36,899 bases of DNA from Acidobacteriota bacterium (GTDB lineage: Bacteria > Acidobacteriota > Blastocatellia > Pyrinomonadales > Pyrinomonadaceae): the NCBI GenBank assembly GCA_024640445.1, contig JAHEEZ010000002.1, forward strand, positions 1 through 36,899, written 5' to 3'. The notes beneath the pieces are model-generated. The model had not been told where the DNA came from. It ran no database searches and worked only from the letters and a program-made list of their open reading frames with translations. Positions 24,354-32,793 of this stretch are shown one piece after another. The first letter of the stretch is position 1. Every line of letters starts with the position of its first letter. A program made the position numbers and the translations under genes.

Positions 24354-24935
24354 ATGAACGCCCAGAATAACAATCCGGAATGCAAGTGTCCGAGGGACGA
24401 TATCGCCGCTTATATCGACGGTGAACTTTTGCCTGCGGAGGAGATGGAGCTGGAGAATCATTTTTCCTCGTGTTCCCACTGCCTCACGGAGTTCAATGCT
24501 CAAAAGGGACTGCTTTCGGTTCTGAATTGTGCGATGGAAAAGCAGGACCGCGAGATCCCTATGCCGGACAATTTTGCGCGTACCTTGACGATCAATGCGG
24601 AAAGCAATGTTGCCGGGATCAGGAGCCCTGTGGAACGCTACCGTGCGCTGGTTGTATGCGCCGTTCTGCTTTTTGTCGCGTCCGTTGGTCTCGGTGCAGA
24701 CGCCGGACTGGCTTTGAAGCCGTTTGGGCGGTTTGCAGACCAGGCGCTGGCCATAGCGGGGTTCGCGTTCCATTTTCTTTTTGATATCGGAATAGGCCTT
24801 GGCGTCGTGTTCAGATCTTTCGGTCAAAGTGTGTTCCAGGGGTCGGACATCGCTCTCGGTCTTTCCGTGGGCCTTTTCTTGTTTGCGTCCGCGGCGCTCT
24901 CGAAAATCATTCTTCGGTACAACAGGACACCCTAA
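24354..24935 (+). CDS. Anti-sigma factor with zinc-finger (HC2) domain
   Basis: The 193-residue product carries the anti-sigma zinc-binding motif H36-x3-C40-x2-C43 (ENHFSSCSHC) after DIAAYIDGELLPAEE, a typical start of the ZAS domain. C10 and C12 lie upstream and may complete the metal site. The second half has hydrophobic helices at about 100-120, near 130-165 and 170-188, so it is membrane-anchored. It should hold the ECF factor from the preceding gene inactive. The ATG at 24354 has no good ribosome site; GTG at 24324 is an alternative start. The following gene begins 2 bp after its stop. Confidence 0.85.
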   Translation: MNAQNNNPECKCPRDDIAAYIDGELLPAEEMELENHFSSCSHCLTEFNAQKGLLSVLNCAMEKQDREIPMPDNFARTLTINAESNVAGIRSPVERYRALVVCAVLLFVASVGLGADAGLALKPFGRFADQALAIAGFAFHFLFDIGIGLGVVFRSFGQSVFQGSDIALGLSVGLFLFASAALSKIILRYNRTP

Positions 24936-24937
24936 GC

Positions 24938-25897
24938 GTGGCGTTTTACGATGCAACATATTTGACCAGCAGAACGGATCCGGGCCCGCTCCTACGCTTC
25001 GCAGCAGTGCTCGCCACCTGCCTTCTTTTCTCCCTTGCCGTATTTTCCCAGACATCGCTATCTCAACCTGACAAAGAAACGTTGATCGTATACGACGCCC
25101 CGGAAATGGAGATCTTCTCTTTCGGGAAGACCGTGATCGTGAAGAACGAGGCGAAGGGCGTGCTGTCTTTCGGCGGAGACGTGATCGTAGAAGGCAAGGT
25201 GTCCGGGGAAGTGGCTACCATCGGCGGATCTGTTATTCAGAAGAAGGGTGCCTTTATCGGCGGAGACGTGATCATCTTTGGTGGAAGCTACAAACCGGAA
25301 GTAAGGGAACCGCTCAGGACAGATGGCAAACAGACCGTCGTTTACGCGGGCTACGAAGACGAACTGAGGAGTATTGCAAAGAATCCGAGCCAGATATTTT
25401 CGCCGGAGTTCTCTGCCGCATTCCTTGTGCAGCGATTTCTTTCGCTTCTGTTTTGGTTCGGGATCTCGCTGGTGATCTCATTCATCACGCCGGGTTCGGT
25501 AAGCCGCGCATCCGCGCGCATTCAGCTGTCCCCGCTCAAGGTGTTCGGAATTGGGAGCCTTAGCTTTATCGTCATCACTCTCGGAGTGATGTTGTCACTC
25601 GGTTTCCTTCCGGGATTCGTCAGCGGTGTGATCGGACTGATGGCGTTTGTGGTCGTGATGCTTGCTTATGTGTTCGGCCGGGTAGTACTTCAAGCCGGCC
25701 TCGGCAAATTTCTGGTCAGAATGTTTTCTTCAGGAAAGCCCTCCGATACAATTTCACTCCTCGCGGGCGCATTTGTGTGGACCCTTCTCCTTTCGATCCC
25801 GTATGTATGGACGGCAGCGCTGTTCGTACTCTTTACGGCCAGCCTGGGACTCGTTTTCACGGCGCGCAGACGCACCGAGCCGTGGGAAGCGGCCTGA
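24938..25897 (+). CDS. Bactofilin-like (polymer-forming) domain membrane protein
   Basis: The 319-residue product starts with GTG and a hydrophobic signal/anchor (about 19-38). It then has a repetitive beta segment (about 58-118) with GGDVIVEGKVSGEVATIGGSV and GGDVIIFGG, the short-rung pattern of the polymer-forming cytoskeletal (bactofilin) fold. Four or so membrane helices lie between 160 and 305. The repeats follow the signal sequence, so they are probably outside the cytoplasm, unlike classical bactofilins. It overlaps functionally with the sigma/anti-sigma pair by position (2-bp gap) and may be a sensor or effector of the envelope stress response; that is inferred. Confidence 0.75.
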   Translation: MAFYDATYLTSRTDPGPLLRFAAVLATCLLFSLAVFSQTSLSQPDKETLIVYDAPEMEIFSFGKTVIVKNEAKGVLSFGGDVIVEGKVSGEVATIGGSVIQKKGAFIGGDVIIFGGSYKPEVREPLRTDGKQTVVYAGYEDELRSIAKNPSQIFSPEFSAAFLVQRFLSLLFWFGISLVISFITPGSVSRASARIQLSPLKVFGIGSLSFIVITLGVMLSLGFLPGFVSGVIGLMAFVVVMLAYVFGRVVLQAGLGKFLVRMFSSGKPSDTISLLAGAFVWTLLLSIPYVWTAALFVLFTASLGLVFTARRRTEPWEAA

Positions 25898-25942
25898 AAT
25901 GTACGATTGCCCCCAATCCTATTGACCTTACTTAACACCCGG

Positions 25943-25985
25943 TTTACAAATCTTTACAAAATGGTAAAGACCTATTCTATAGAAT
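25943..25985. promoter_or_regulatory. Promoter region with nested palindromes upstream of the DUF5666-like gene
   Basis: Two TTTACAAA copies (25943-25950 and 25953-25960) precede an inverted repeat, CTTTAC (25952-25957) and GTAAAG (25964-25969). A perfect 12-bp palindrome ATTCTATAGAAT follows (25974-25985), which holds -10-like hexamers (TATAGA at 25978). The transcription start would be 60-70 bp before the ATG. The regulator is unknown. Confidence 0.45.
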
Positions 25986-26060
25986 AATCGTCTTACGGGT
26001 TGTCCGGAAAATTCATATTTACTTCAGACTTTCAGGCAGGTTCAGGGGGATAATTACATA

Positions 26061-27257
26061 ATGCGCATTACTACCGTAGCCGCGATGATCGCGGCCGTAT
26101 TCATTTCAACAAGCTCCTTATTTGCCCAAGACGGGCTCCCCGACATCGGTATCAAAGAAAATCTCGCTCTTGGAGTTGTAAAACAGGTCGGTAGCCAGAA
26201 GATAGTTGTTGAGACCAAAGACGGAGTCATAGATTCGGTCCTCGTGTCCACAACGTCCTTCAAGCGCCTCTCTCCTGACAATCTGAGCCTTAAGGCTGCG
26301 ACTCCTTCCAGTCTGGCAGATGTCACAGTCGGAGATCGCGTCCTCCTGACGGGGAAAGTATCCGAAGACAAGAAGACCATAATCACGACCGCCGTTTATT
26401 TGGTAAAAGGGAGCGATCTTGCCGAGCAGCAGGCGAAGCAGAGGGCGGAATGGCAGCAACGCGGGATCGCGGGCCGTGTGAAGGCCGTTGACCCGGCAAC
26501 AGGTGAGATCACGGTTGAAATGCGCGGAATCATGGGCGCCCCGACAACTTTGAAAGTGACCGCCAAGCCGGGCGCCAGATTTCTTAAGTATTCATCGGAA
26601 TCTGTAAGGTACGCAGATGCGGTCTCAGGCGGGATCGACCAGATCGGGCCTGAGGATATGATCCACGCTCTCGGTGACAAGAGTACGGACGGCACATCAT
26701 TTTTGGCCGAAGAGGTGATCACCGGAACTTTTCAGACTGTTGCCGGAACGATCAAGTCAGTCGATCCTGAAAAGAACGAAGTCGTAATTACTGATCTTAA
26801 GACGAAGCAGGACGTAACGATCCAGATCAAACCTTCGTCGTTGCTGAAGAGGTTTCCTGAGGAGATCGCCCAGAGGCTTGCCAGGTTCCAGATGATGATG
26901 GCTTCGGGCGCCGTACCGCAGGGCGGTGCAGCCGGCGGCAACAGGCAGACACAGACGAGGCCAGCCGGAGAAGGCGGACAGGGAAGGCCGGGAATGCAGG
27001 GAGGCGGAATGCGCGGCGATATCAACGATATGCTGAACCGGTTTCCGACGATCACCGCAGCCGATCTTAAGGCCGGCGAGATAATCGCCGTCTCAAGCCC
27101 CAAGAGCGCAGATCCTGGCCGCATGACCGCGATCAAACTCCTTGCGGGCGTAGAACCATTTATTACTATGCAACAGGCTTCATCCGGCGGACGCCGGGGT
27201 GGCCAGGGCGTGTCGGGCGGACTGAACATTCCCGGACTCGACAGCGTGGAATTCTAG
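26061..27257 (+). CDS. Secreted DUF5666-like beta-repeat protein with Gly-rich insert
   Basis: The 398-residue product has a signal peptide (residues 1-22, ending LFAQ). It then has three repeats of a small beta unit of the form GxVKxVxxxxIVVETKDG (about 37-110, 130-210 and 225-275), like the OB-fold-type DUF5666 repeats of unknown function. A Gly/Gln/Arg-rich stretch (about 285-325, GGAAGGNRQTQTRP and PGMQGGGMRG) and a second short one near the C-terminus (GGRRGGQG) follow. An AGGGGGA ribosome site lies 11 bp before the ATG. It precedes the Oar-like receptor gene with a weak hairpin between. Its role is unknown; it is probably periplasmic or surface-exposed. Confidence 0.7.
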   Translation: MRITTVAAMIAAVFISTSSLFAQDGLPDIGIKENLALGVVKQVGSQKIVVETKDGVIDSVLVSTTSFKRLSPDNLSLKAATPSSLADVTVGDRVLLTGKVSEDKKTIITTAVYLVKGSDLAEQQAKQRAEWQQRGIAGRVKAVDPATGEITVEMRGIMGAPTTLKVTAKPGARFLKYSSESVRYADAVSGGIDQIGPEDMIHALGDKSTDGTSFLAEEVITGTFQTVAGTIKSVDPEKNEVVITDLKTKQDVTIQIKPSSLLKRFPEEIAQRLARFQMMMASGAVPQGGAAGGNRQTQTRPAGEGGQGRPGMQGGGMRGDINDMLNRFPTITAADLKAGEIIAVSSPKSADPGRMTAIKLLAGVEPFITMQQASSGGRRGGQGVSGGLNIPGLDSVEF

Positions 27258-27276
27258 ACTTTAATAATGACTGATA

Positions 27277-27301
27277 ACCGGGCTCTTCGCCCGGTCTTTC
27301 T
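27277..27301 (+). terminator. Hairpin between the DUF5666-like gene and the receptor gene
   Basis: ACCGGGC (27277-27283) and GCCCGGT (27289-27295) form a perfect stem on a TCTTC loop, followed by CTTTCTCTC. The U-tract is weak, and only 30 bp remain to the receptor ATG, so read-through is likely. Confidence 0.6.
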
Positions 27302-27331
27302 CTCGAATATTTGTGATAAAGAGGAATCATA

Positions 27332-30298
27332 ATGAAACAAGCAATAGTTAGTTTTACGTTGCTCGCGTTCCTGTTTGGGGCAGTTGCAGCTGCATTTGCT
27401 CAGCAAGGCGGCACCTTGAAAGGGCAAGTGTCAGACAGCCTTGGGGACGCGGTCGTAGGTGCCACGGTGACTGCAGTTGACCGTAGCGGAAAAGAAAAAA
27501 GCACAGTCACCAACGCTTCCGGCAACTACACAATCTCCGGCCTTGCGCCCGGAAGATACACCATCAAAGCGTCGGCAGAGAGCTTCGAGATATATGAAGC
27601 GACCGATGTCGACGTTATCGCCGGCAAGCAATCGGAGTTTCCGATCATCCTGAGCGTCGAAGGCGTCAAGGAAGAAGTTTCGATCAGTGACGAAGGTCAG
27701 GTGAACACCGATCCTCAGAACAACGCAAGCGCGCTTGTGCTGAAGGAAGAAGATCTGGCATCTCTTCCGGACGATCCGGACGATCTTGAAGCAGCGCTTC
27801 AGGCTTTGGCAGGGGGCGCAGCGGGACCGAACGGCGGCCAGATCTACATTGACGGCTTCGAAGGCGGAAATCTGCCTCCGAAGGAGTCGATCCGCGAGAT
27901 CAGGATCAACCAGAATCCATTCTCCGCGGAATTCGACAGGCTGGGATTCGGCCGGATCGAGATCCTCACCAAACCCGGATCGGACAAGTTCCGGGGACAG
28001 GGATTCTTTAATTTCAACAACGATGCGCTAAATACGCGTAACCCGTACTCCGAGAACAAGGCCGATAGTCAAAGGATGTTCTATGGCGGAAACATCAGCG
28101 GTCCGATCATCAAGAACAAGGCGTCATTCTTTCTATCGATTGATAATCGCCAGATCGACAACGGTTCCATCGTCAATGCGACGGTTATCGACAGCAATTA
28201 CAATATCGTGCCCTTTCAGCAGGAGTTCACGATACCCAGCAGGCGATTTTCGATCGGTCCGCGCTTCGATTATCAGATTAACGATAACAACACGATCGTC
28301 GCCCGCTATGAATACGAGAGGCGAACCTCAGAAAATCAAGGAGTCGGCGGCTTCTCACTCCCGTCGCGCGCCACTACTTCGACGAACACCGAACAGACAT
28401 TTCAGATAACTGAAACGGCGATCCTGAACGCAAAGACGATCAACGAGACCAGGTTCCAGTTTAGGGACGACAACACCGATCAAACGGGTGATAATTCGAT
28501 TCCGACCATTAACGTTTCCGACGCCTTTACGGGCGGCGGATCTTCAATCGGGCTTAATTTCGATATAGAGAAATCCTGGGAGCTCCAGAACTACACTACG
28601 ACGGTTCTCGGGGGAGATGGTCAACACAGTGTGAAGTTCGGTGCCCGAGTAAGAGGCAGCAAGCTTAAGGATCAGTCGGCTTCGAATTACGGCGGAACGT
28701 TCACTTTTGCGGGATTCGTCGATGACAACGGTACTCCGGATGATTCGACTGATGATATCTTTGTCAGTTCGATCGAGCAGTACCGCCAGGAACTTCTCGG
28801 AAATCCGGATCCCAGGAACAATCCGAACCAGTACAGCATTACCTCCGGAAATCCCCTCGCCACAGTTTCGCAATATGATTTTGGGGCGTTCTTCACAGAT
28901 GATTGGCGGATCAACCCGGGACTCACGCTCAGCTTTGGTTTGAGATACGAGAATCAGACGAACATTGATGACAACTTTAACTTTGCTCCGAGACTGAGCT
29001 TTGCATATTCTCCTGGCGCAGGTGGGGCGAGCGCGCCCAAGACGGTATTCCGGGGCGGTTTCGGGATGTTCTACAGCCGGTTCAGTGACAATTACACGCT
29101 TCAGGCACGCCGTCTTGACGGCGTCCAGCAACAGCAGTACATAATCGGGACGGGAAACCCGATCCTTGCGCTTCCCGTATTCACGCTTGACAGTGTGAGC
29201 AATGTTCCTACCGCCGATCAACTGGCAATGTTCGCCCCGAGATCGAACACACCGCGGGTCATTTCGCCGGAAACTCAGGCACCGTATACGATCCAGGGAG
29301 CATTGAGTGTTGAGAGACAACTGCCCGGTCGTTCCACGATCTCTGTTTACTATGTTGCCTCGCGTGATCTTCACCAGATCCGCTCCAGGAATACAAACGC
29401 TCCGGTCTGTCCCTCGGGCTTTGACTGTCCGGTTGACCCCATAGCGCTCAACGCTCTGAGGCCGGATCCCTCGATCGGCAATGTTTACCAGTATGAATCC
29501 AGCGGTTTCTCGAACAGTCAGAGGCTGATAGTCAGTTTTCGGACATTCCTGAGCCAGAAGTTCACGATATTCAGCAATTACATACTGGCAAGGTCGAAGA
29601 GCAACTCCGATGGCGGATTTCCTTCGTACAGCTACGACATAAGCGAAGATTACGGGGACTCAGGTTTCGACACTCGCCACACGTTCTTCATGGGAGGATC
29701 GATCGGCGTGCCTTACGGCATCAGCCTCAGGCCTTTCATAATCGCGAGGTCGGGCAGCCCGTTCGACATTACCTCGGGGCAGGATAGCAACGGGGACTCG
29801 CTCTTTAATGACCGGCCGACGTATGGCGAGCTTTCTGCGAGATGTTCGGAACTTGCTCTCACGGATTCCTGGTGTGACGTGTCGGGCTATTCATCAGATG
29901 CGATATTGCCAAGGAACTTCGGACGTGGCCCTGCCTTTTTTACCGTAAACCTGGGTCTCGACAAGACTTTCGGGTTTGGTTCCGCAGGCGGTGACACGGC
30001 CGGGCAGTCAGGCGGCGGCGGTGGAATTCCCGGAATGGGAAGACGCGGCGGCGGTGATCGCGGCGGCCGGGGAGGCGGAGGAATGTTTGGAGGCGGAAGC
30101 GAACGGAGCCGATATAACCTTACCGTCGGAGTGAGGGTTTCCAACCTTCTTAACACGAATAACCCGAACACGCCGGTCGGCAACCTCAGTTCAGCGCTTT
30201 TCGGTCAGTCCACAAACACTGCCGGAGGCTTTGGAAGGGGCGGCGGAAACTCAGGCGGAAACCGAACGGTCGAGTTCCAGACGAGATTCCGCTTCTAA
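27332..30298 (+). CDS. Oar-like TonB-dependent receptor with carboxypeptidase-regulatory domain
   Basis: This 988-residue outer-membrane protein begins with a signal peptide (about 1-23, AAFAQQ). A carboxypeptidase-regulatory-like Ig domain follows (about 25-110: LKGQVSDSLGDAVVGATVTAVD, GNYTISGLAPGRYTIKAS). Then come a plug domain (about 115-220, with YIDGFEGGNLP, ENPFS-like QNPFSAEFDRLGFGRIEILTKPG) and a long beta barrel ending in a terminal phenylalanine (QTRFRF). This matches acidobacterial/myxobacterial Oar-type transporters, which import polymers or other large ligands with TonB energy; the ligand is unknown. A Gly-rich segment (about 889-925) interrupts the late barrel. GAGGA lies 6 bp before the ATG, and a good terminator follows. 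No SusD-like partner is adjacent. Confidence 0.88.
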   Translation: MKQAIVSFTLLAFLFGAVAAAFAQQGGTLKGQVSDSLGDAVVGATVTAVDRSGKEKSTVTNASGNYTISGLAPGRYTIKASAESFEIYEATDVDVIAGKQSEFPIILSVEGVKEEVSISDEGQVNTDPQNNASALVLKEEDLASLPDDPDDLEAALQALAGGAAGPNGGQIYIDGFEGGNLPPKESIREIRINQNPFSAEFDRLGFGRIEILTKPGSDKFRGQGFFNFNNDALNTRNPYSENKADSQRMFYGGNISGPIIKNKASFFLSIDNRQIDNGSIVNATVIDSNYNIVPFQQEFTIPSRRFSIGPRFDYQINDNNTIVARYEYERRTSENQGVGGFSLPSRATTSTNTEQTFQITETAILNAKTINETRFQFRDDNTDQTGDNSIPTINVSDAFTGGGSSIGLNFDIEKSWELQNYTTTVLGGDGQHSVKFGARVRGSKLKDQSASNYGGTFTFAGFVDDNGTPDDSTDDIFVSSIEQYRQELLGNPDPRNNPNQYSITSGNPLATVSQYDFGAFFTDDWRINPGLTLSFGLRYENQTNIDDNFNFAPRLSFAYSPGAGGASAPKTVFRGGFGMFYSRFSDNYTLQARRLDGVQQQQYIIGTGNPILALPVFTLDSVSNVPTADQLAMFAPRSNTPRVISPETQAPYTIQGALSVERQLPGRSTISVYYVASRDLHQIRSRNTNAPVCPSGFDCPVDPIALNALRPDPSIGNVYQYESSGFSNSQRLIVSFRTFLSQKFTIFSNYILARSKSNSDGGFPSYSYDISEDYGDSGFDTRHTFFMGGSIGVPYGISLRPFIIARSGSPFDITSGQDSNGDSLFNDRPTYGELSARCSELALTDSWCDVSGYSSDAILPRNFGRGPAFFTVNLGLDKTFGFGSAGGDTAGQSGGGGGIPGMGRRGGGDRGGRGGGGMFGGGSERSRYNLTVGVRVSNLLNTNNPNTPVGNLSSALFGQSTNTAGGFGRGGGNSGGNRTVEFQTRFRF

Positions 30299-30322
30299 GT
30301 GAATTTGCGATCAGTTGGATTT

Positions 30323-30360
30323 CGGAGGCGAATGCCGCTTTGGCTTTCGCCTCCGTTTTT
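30323..30360 (+). terminator. Rho-independent terminator after the receptor gene
   Basis: CGGAGGCGAA (30323-30332) pairs with TTCGCCTCCG (30346-30355), with a small inner GCC/GGC pairing, followed by TTTTT. It lies 25 bp after the stop. Confidence 0.88.
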
Positions 30361-30403
30361 GTATTCTGAAAACGTTGCTACGCACTTTTTCAAGGTAAAA
30401 ATT

Positions 30404-31123
30404 ATGAAGAGATCTTTGATCATGTTGCTCGTAGTCTTTCTGGCATTTCTGTGGACCGCGAACGCAAGGTCTTTCGCTTTGCCACGGACCTTGGAGGAAA
30501 CCCCGGCCGCCGCAGAGGCAAAGAAGGCCTTTGACGCCCACGGCGGGGAGAAACTGAAAGGGATGAACACGCTGGTCGTCAACGGTTCCGTGGACATAAC
30601 CGTTTCTTCATTCCAGCAGGCGATCCCGGCGACATTTTCGACAGTGTTCTCCGGAGAAATGTACCTTCTTGAGGTGAACAGCCAGATTGCGGGATTCAGG
30701 CAGACGTTCGACGGCGTCAACACCGTCACCGTCCCGGAACGCGGATTCGCACTTCCGCCCATAAACCGGATCGGACTTGCCCTTTTGCAAAGATATGCGG
30801 ATAAAGGTTTTACAGTGTCCGAGACTGGCGACAAAGACCGAAAGGGTTTTCGGATAACGAGTCCGGAAGGATTCTTTACAGATTTCTATACAGACAAGAA
30901 GACCGGCCTCATAAAGGAGTATGAGGCTAGCTATGTCGTCGCAGGCCGAAATGCCACTACCGCGGTCGAGGTAAAGAAATACGAATTGAAAGACGGAATC
31001 AGCATTCCCTCCAAATACGATCAGCGTTTCGATGTCGCCGGGATGACCGTCTATGCGGCGTTCAAGGCTAAGGAGATCACCGTTAACTCGGAGATCCCGC
31101 GCGAGACCTTCGGCGGGAGCTGA
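30404..31123 (+). CDS. Exported protein, possibly LolA-like fold
   Basis: The 239-residue product has a signal peptide (MKRSLIMLLVVFLAFLWTANA). The order of elements resembles outer-membrane lipoprotein-sorting (LolA/LolB-like) proteins: AEAKKAFDAHGGEKLKGMNTLVVNGSV, FSTVFSGEMYLLEV, then TDKKTGLIKEYEASY and GISIPSKYDQRFD near the end. I infer a periplasmic beta-sheet protein but cannot assign a ligand. It lies behind the receptor terminator with only ~43 bp of leader. The ATG was chosen because it starts a proper signal peptide; the longer upstream frame runs through the terminator. The next 259 bp are non-coding. Confidence 0.6.
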   Translation: MKRSLIMLLVVFLAFLWTANARSFALPRTLEETPAAAEAKKAFDAHGGEKLKGMNTLVVNGSVDITVSSFQQAIPATFSTVFSGEMYLLEVNSQIAGFRQTFDGVNTVTVPERGFALPPINRIGLALLQRYADKGFTVSETGDKDRKGFRITSPEGFFTDFYTDKKTGLIKEYEASYVVAGRNATTAVEVKKYELKDGISIPSKYDQRFDVAGMTVYAAFKAKEITVNSEIPRETFGGS

Positions 31124-31147
31124 AAAGACTGAGATAGGGAAGAAAGA

Positions 31148-31290
31148 TCTGACGACGGAGACACAGAGGCGCAGAGAACTTCCAGTCGGAAAGACGCATT
31201 CGGAATTCAAACTTACGCTTTGGAACGGCGCAAGATCTCTTCCACAAAAGACTCTTCGCGATCTGCGGTGAAATCTCTTTATGCCCGTCG
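31148..31290. repeat. Probable dispersed intergenic repeat
   Basis: The stretch has GACGGAGACACAGAGGCGCAGAG-like sequence near 31153-31176. Further on it has CGATCTGCGGTGAAATCTCTTT-like sequence (about 31258-31280), whose reverse complement resembles the first part. Translated, the first part reads TTETQRRRE, or SLRLCVSVV on the other strand, which I recognise from many spurious predicted proteins in Acidobacteriota, Cyanobacteria and other phyla. It is best read as a non-coding repeat. Copy number in this genome cannot be seen from one window. Confidence 0.5.
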
Positions 31291-31321
31291 CTGCCGCTCC
31301 GGGTACTTACTTCGGGGAACG

Positions 31322-31359
31322 GATAAAAGAAAAGCGCGGCGAACATCGTCCACCGCGCT
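31322..31359 (-). terminator. Rho-independent terminator after frr
   Basis: On the minus strand AGCGCGG (complement of 31353-31359) pairs with CCGCGCT (complement of 31333-31339). A T-rich tract (TTTCTTTTATCC) follows. It ends the rplM-to-frr operon 23 bp after the frr stop. Confidence 0.85.
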
Positions 31360-31382
31360 GCTCAGATCCATTATCAGATCAC

Positions 31383-31943
31383 TCACACCGTCAGGATCTC
31401 GTCTTCCTTGTGCTTCGCAAGTTCATCGATCTTCGCCACGAACTCATTCGTCAGCTTCTGTACTTCATCGAGCCCTATCCTCTCGTTGTCTTCCGATATT
31501 TCCTTGTCGTTCAGAAGCTTTTTAAGCAGGGAATTCGAGTGCTGCCGTACGTTCCTGACCGCGATCTTGTGCTCTTCCGCGATCTCGTGGACCTGTTTTG
31601 CCAGCTGTTGCCTGCGCTCTTCGTTCAGAGGCGGTATCGGAAGCCTGATCATTTTTCCGTCGTTTGAAGGATTGATCCCAAGGTTCGCCGTGTTTATCGC
31701 TCTTTCGATCGCTTCGATCTGCGAAGTGTCCCAGGGCTGAATGGTGATCATCTGAGGCTCCGGCACGTTGACCGACGCCATCTGGGTGAGCGGGGTTGGC
31801 GAACCATAGTAGTCGACGACTATGTTGTCCAGTATGCTCGTGCTCGCACGTCCGGTCCGGACGCCCGCGAGTTTCCTCTTCAGGTCATCGATGACGGCAG
31901 CCATCTTTGGTTTCGTTTCATTGACAACGGCATTCATTCCCAT
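31383..31943 (-). CDS. frr: Ribosome recycling factor
   Basis: This 186-residue protein is the normal length. It contains the family segments LAGVRTGRASTSILDNIVVDYYGSPTPL, SVNVPEPQMITIQPWD, NLGINPSNDGKMIRLPIPPLNEERR and the C-terminal helix ending in KIDELAKHKEDEIL. With EF-G it splits the post-termination ribosome. It follows pyrH by 34 bp, the conserved bacterial arrangement, and is the last gene of the minus-strand translation operon. Confidence 0.97.
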   Translation of the reverse strand: MGMNAVVNETKPKMAAVIDDLKRKLAGVRTGRASTSILDNIVVDYYGSPTPLTQMASVNVPEPQMITIQPWDTSQIEAIERAINTANLGINPSNDGKMIRLPIPPLNEERRQQLAKQVHEIAEEHKIAVRNVRQHSNSLLKKLLNDKEISEDNERIGLDEVQKLTNEFVAKIDELAKHKEDEILTV

Positions 31944-31977
31944 AGCTTTTTCTTCAGTTCTCAGATCCGAATGGTGA

Positions 31978-32718
31978 TTATTGTGCTGTCTGAGACTCGC
32001 CCTCGGCGGTAACGAGCGTACCGATCGAGGTGTCCCCTTCGACCGCCTTCATTATGTTCCCGCCGATCTTCATATTGAAGACCATTATCGGCAGGTTATT
32101 GTCCATACAGAGCGAGATCGCAGACGAATCCATAACTTTCAAACGCTTTTCGAGCACTTCCTGGTACGAGATCCTGTCGAAACGAACCGCCTCGCTGTTG
32201 CTCATCGGGTCGTCAGAATAGATCCCGTCCACTTTCGTCGCCTTCATTATCACATCGGCGCGGATCTCAAGTGCGCGAAGCGCCGCGGCAGAATCCGTGG
32301 TGAAGTAAGGGTTTCCCGTCCCGGCGCCAAGAATGACGACGCGACCCTTTTCAAGGTGTCTGATCGCCCTTCGCCGTATGAACGGCTCGGCAAGCTGCGG
32401 AATGTCGATCGCGGACATCACCCGTGTAAAGACGTCGCATTTCTCAAGCGCGTCCTGCAGGACCACAGCATTCATGACCGTCGCGAGCATTCCGATGTAA
32501 TCGGCTGCCGCGCGGTCCATGTTTCCTGCCGACGCGGAAACGCCGCGGAAGATGTTGCCTCCACCGCAGACGATCGCTACCTCCACTCCGAGCTCATAAA
32601 CGGCCTTGATCTCCTTCGCGATGGACTTTGCCACCTTGGTGTCAATGCCGTAGTTCTGGTCACCCATAAGGGCTTCCCCGGAGATCTTGAGGAGGATTCG
32701 CTTGTACGCCGGTTTCAT
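31978..32718 (-). CDS. pyrH: Uridylate kinase (UMP kinase)
   Basis: The 246-residue bacterial UMP kinase of the amino-acid kinase fold converts UMP to UDP using ATP. It shows KRILLKISGEALMG at the N-terminus, the VCGGGNIFRG phosphate loop, DRAAADYIGMLATVMNA, GTGNPYFTTDSAAALRA and KVDGIYSDDP. All expected motifs are present. It lies between tsf (75 bp upstream) and frr, as in many bacteria, and is probably cotranscribed with them. Confidence 0.97.
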   Translation of the reverse strand: MKPAYKRILLKISGEALMGDQNYGIDTKVAKSIAKEIKAVYELGVEVAIVCGGGNIFRGVSASAGNMDRAAADYIGMLATVMNAVVLQDALEKCDVFTRVMSAIDIPQLAEPFIRRRAIRHLEKGRVVILGAGTGNPYFTTDSAAALRALEIRADVIMKATKVDGIYSDDPMSNSEAVRFDRISYQEVLEKRLKVMDSSAISLCMDNNLPIMVFNMKIGGNIMKAVEGDTSIGTLVTAEGESQTAQ

Positions 32719-32793
32719 ATTTTCAGGGGAGCGTGTGCCTTTCGAGGATCCGAAGGTGCAGTGGCGCCAACGGATCCTTAATGAAAGACCGAT

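Noticed and set aside
28544..29374. A 276-codon minus-strand open frame opposite the receptor gene
   Set aside because: Antisense shadow of the receptor barrel; no domain, start signal or promoter.
31053..31271. A short plus-strand frame containing TTETQRRRE
   Set aside because: It overlaps the end of the LolA-like gene and runs into the probable non-coding repeat; such peptides are recurrent spurious predictions.
31981..32781. A 266-codon plus-strand open frame opposite pyrH
   Set aside because: pyrH is certain on the other strand; the frame has no family features and its His/Arg-rich composition is that of a shadow.
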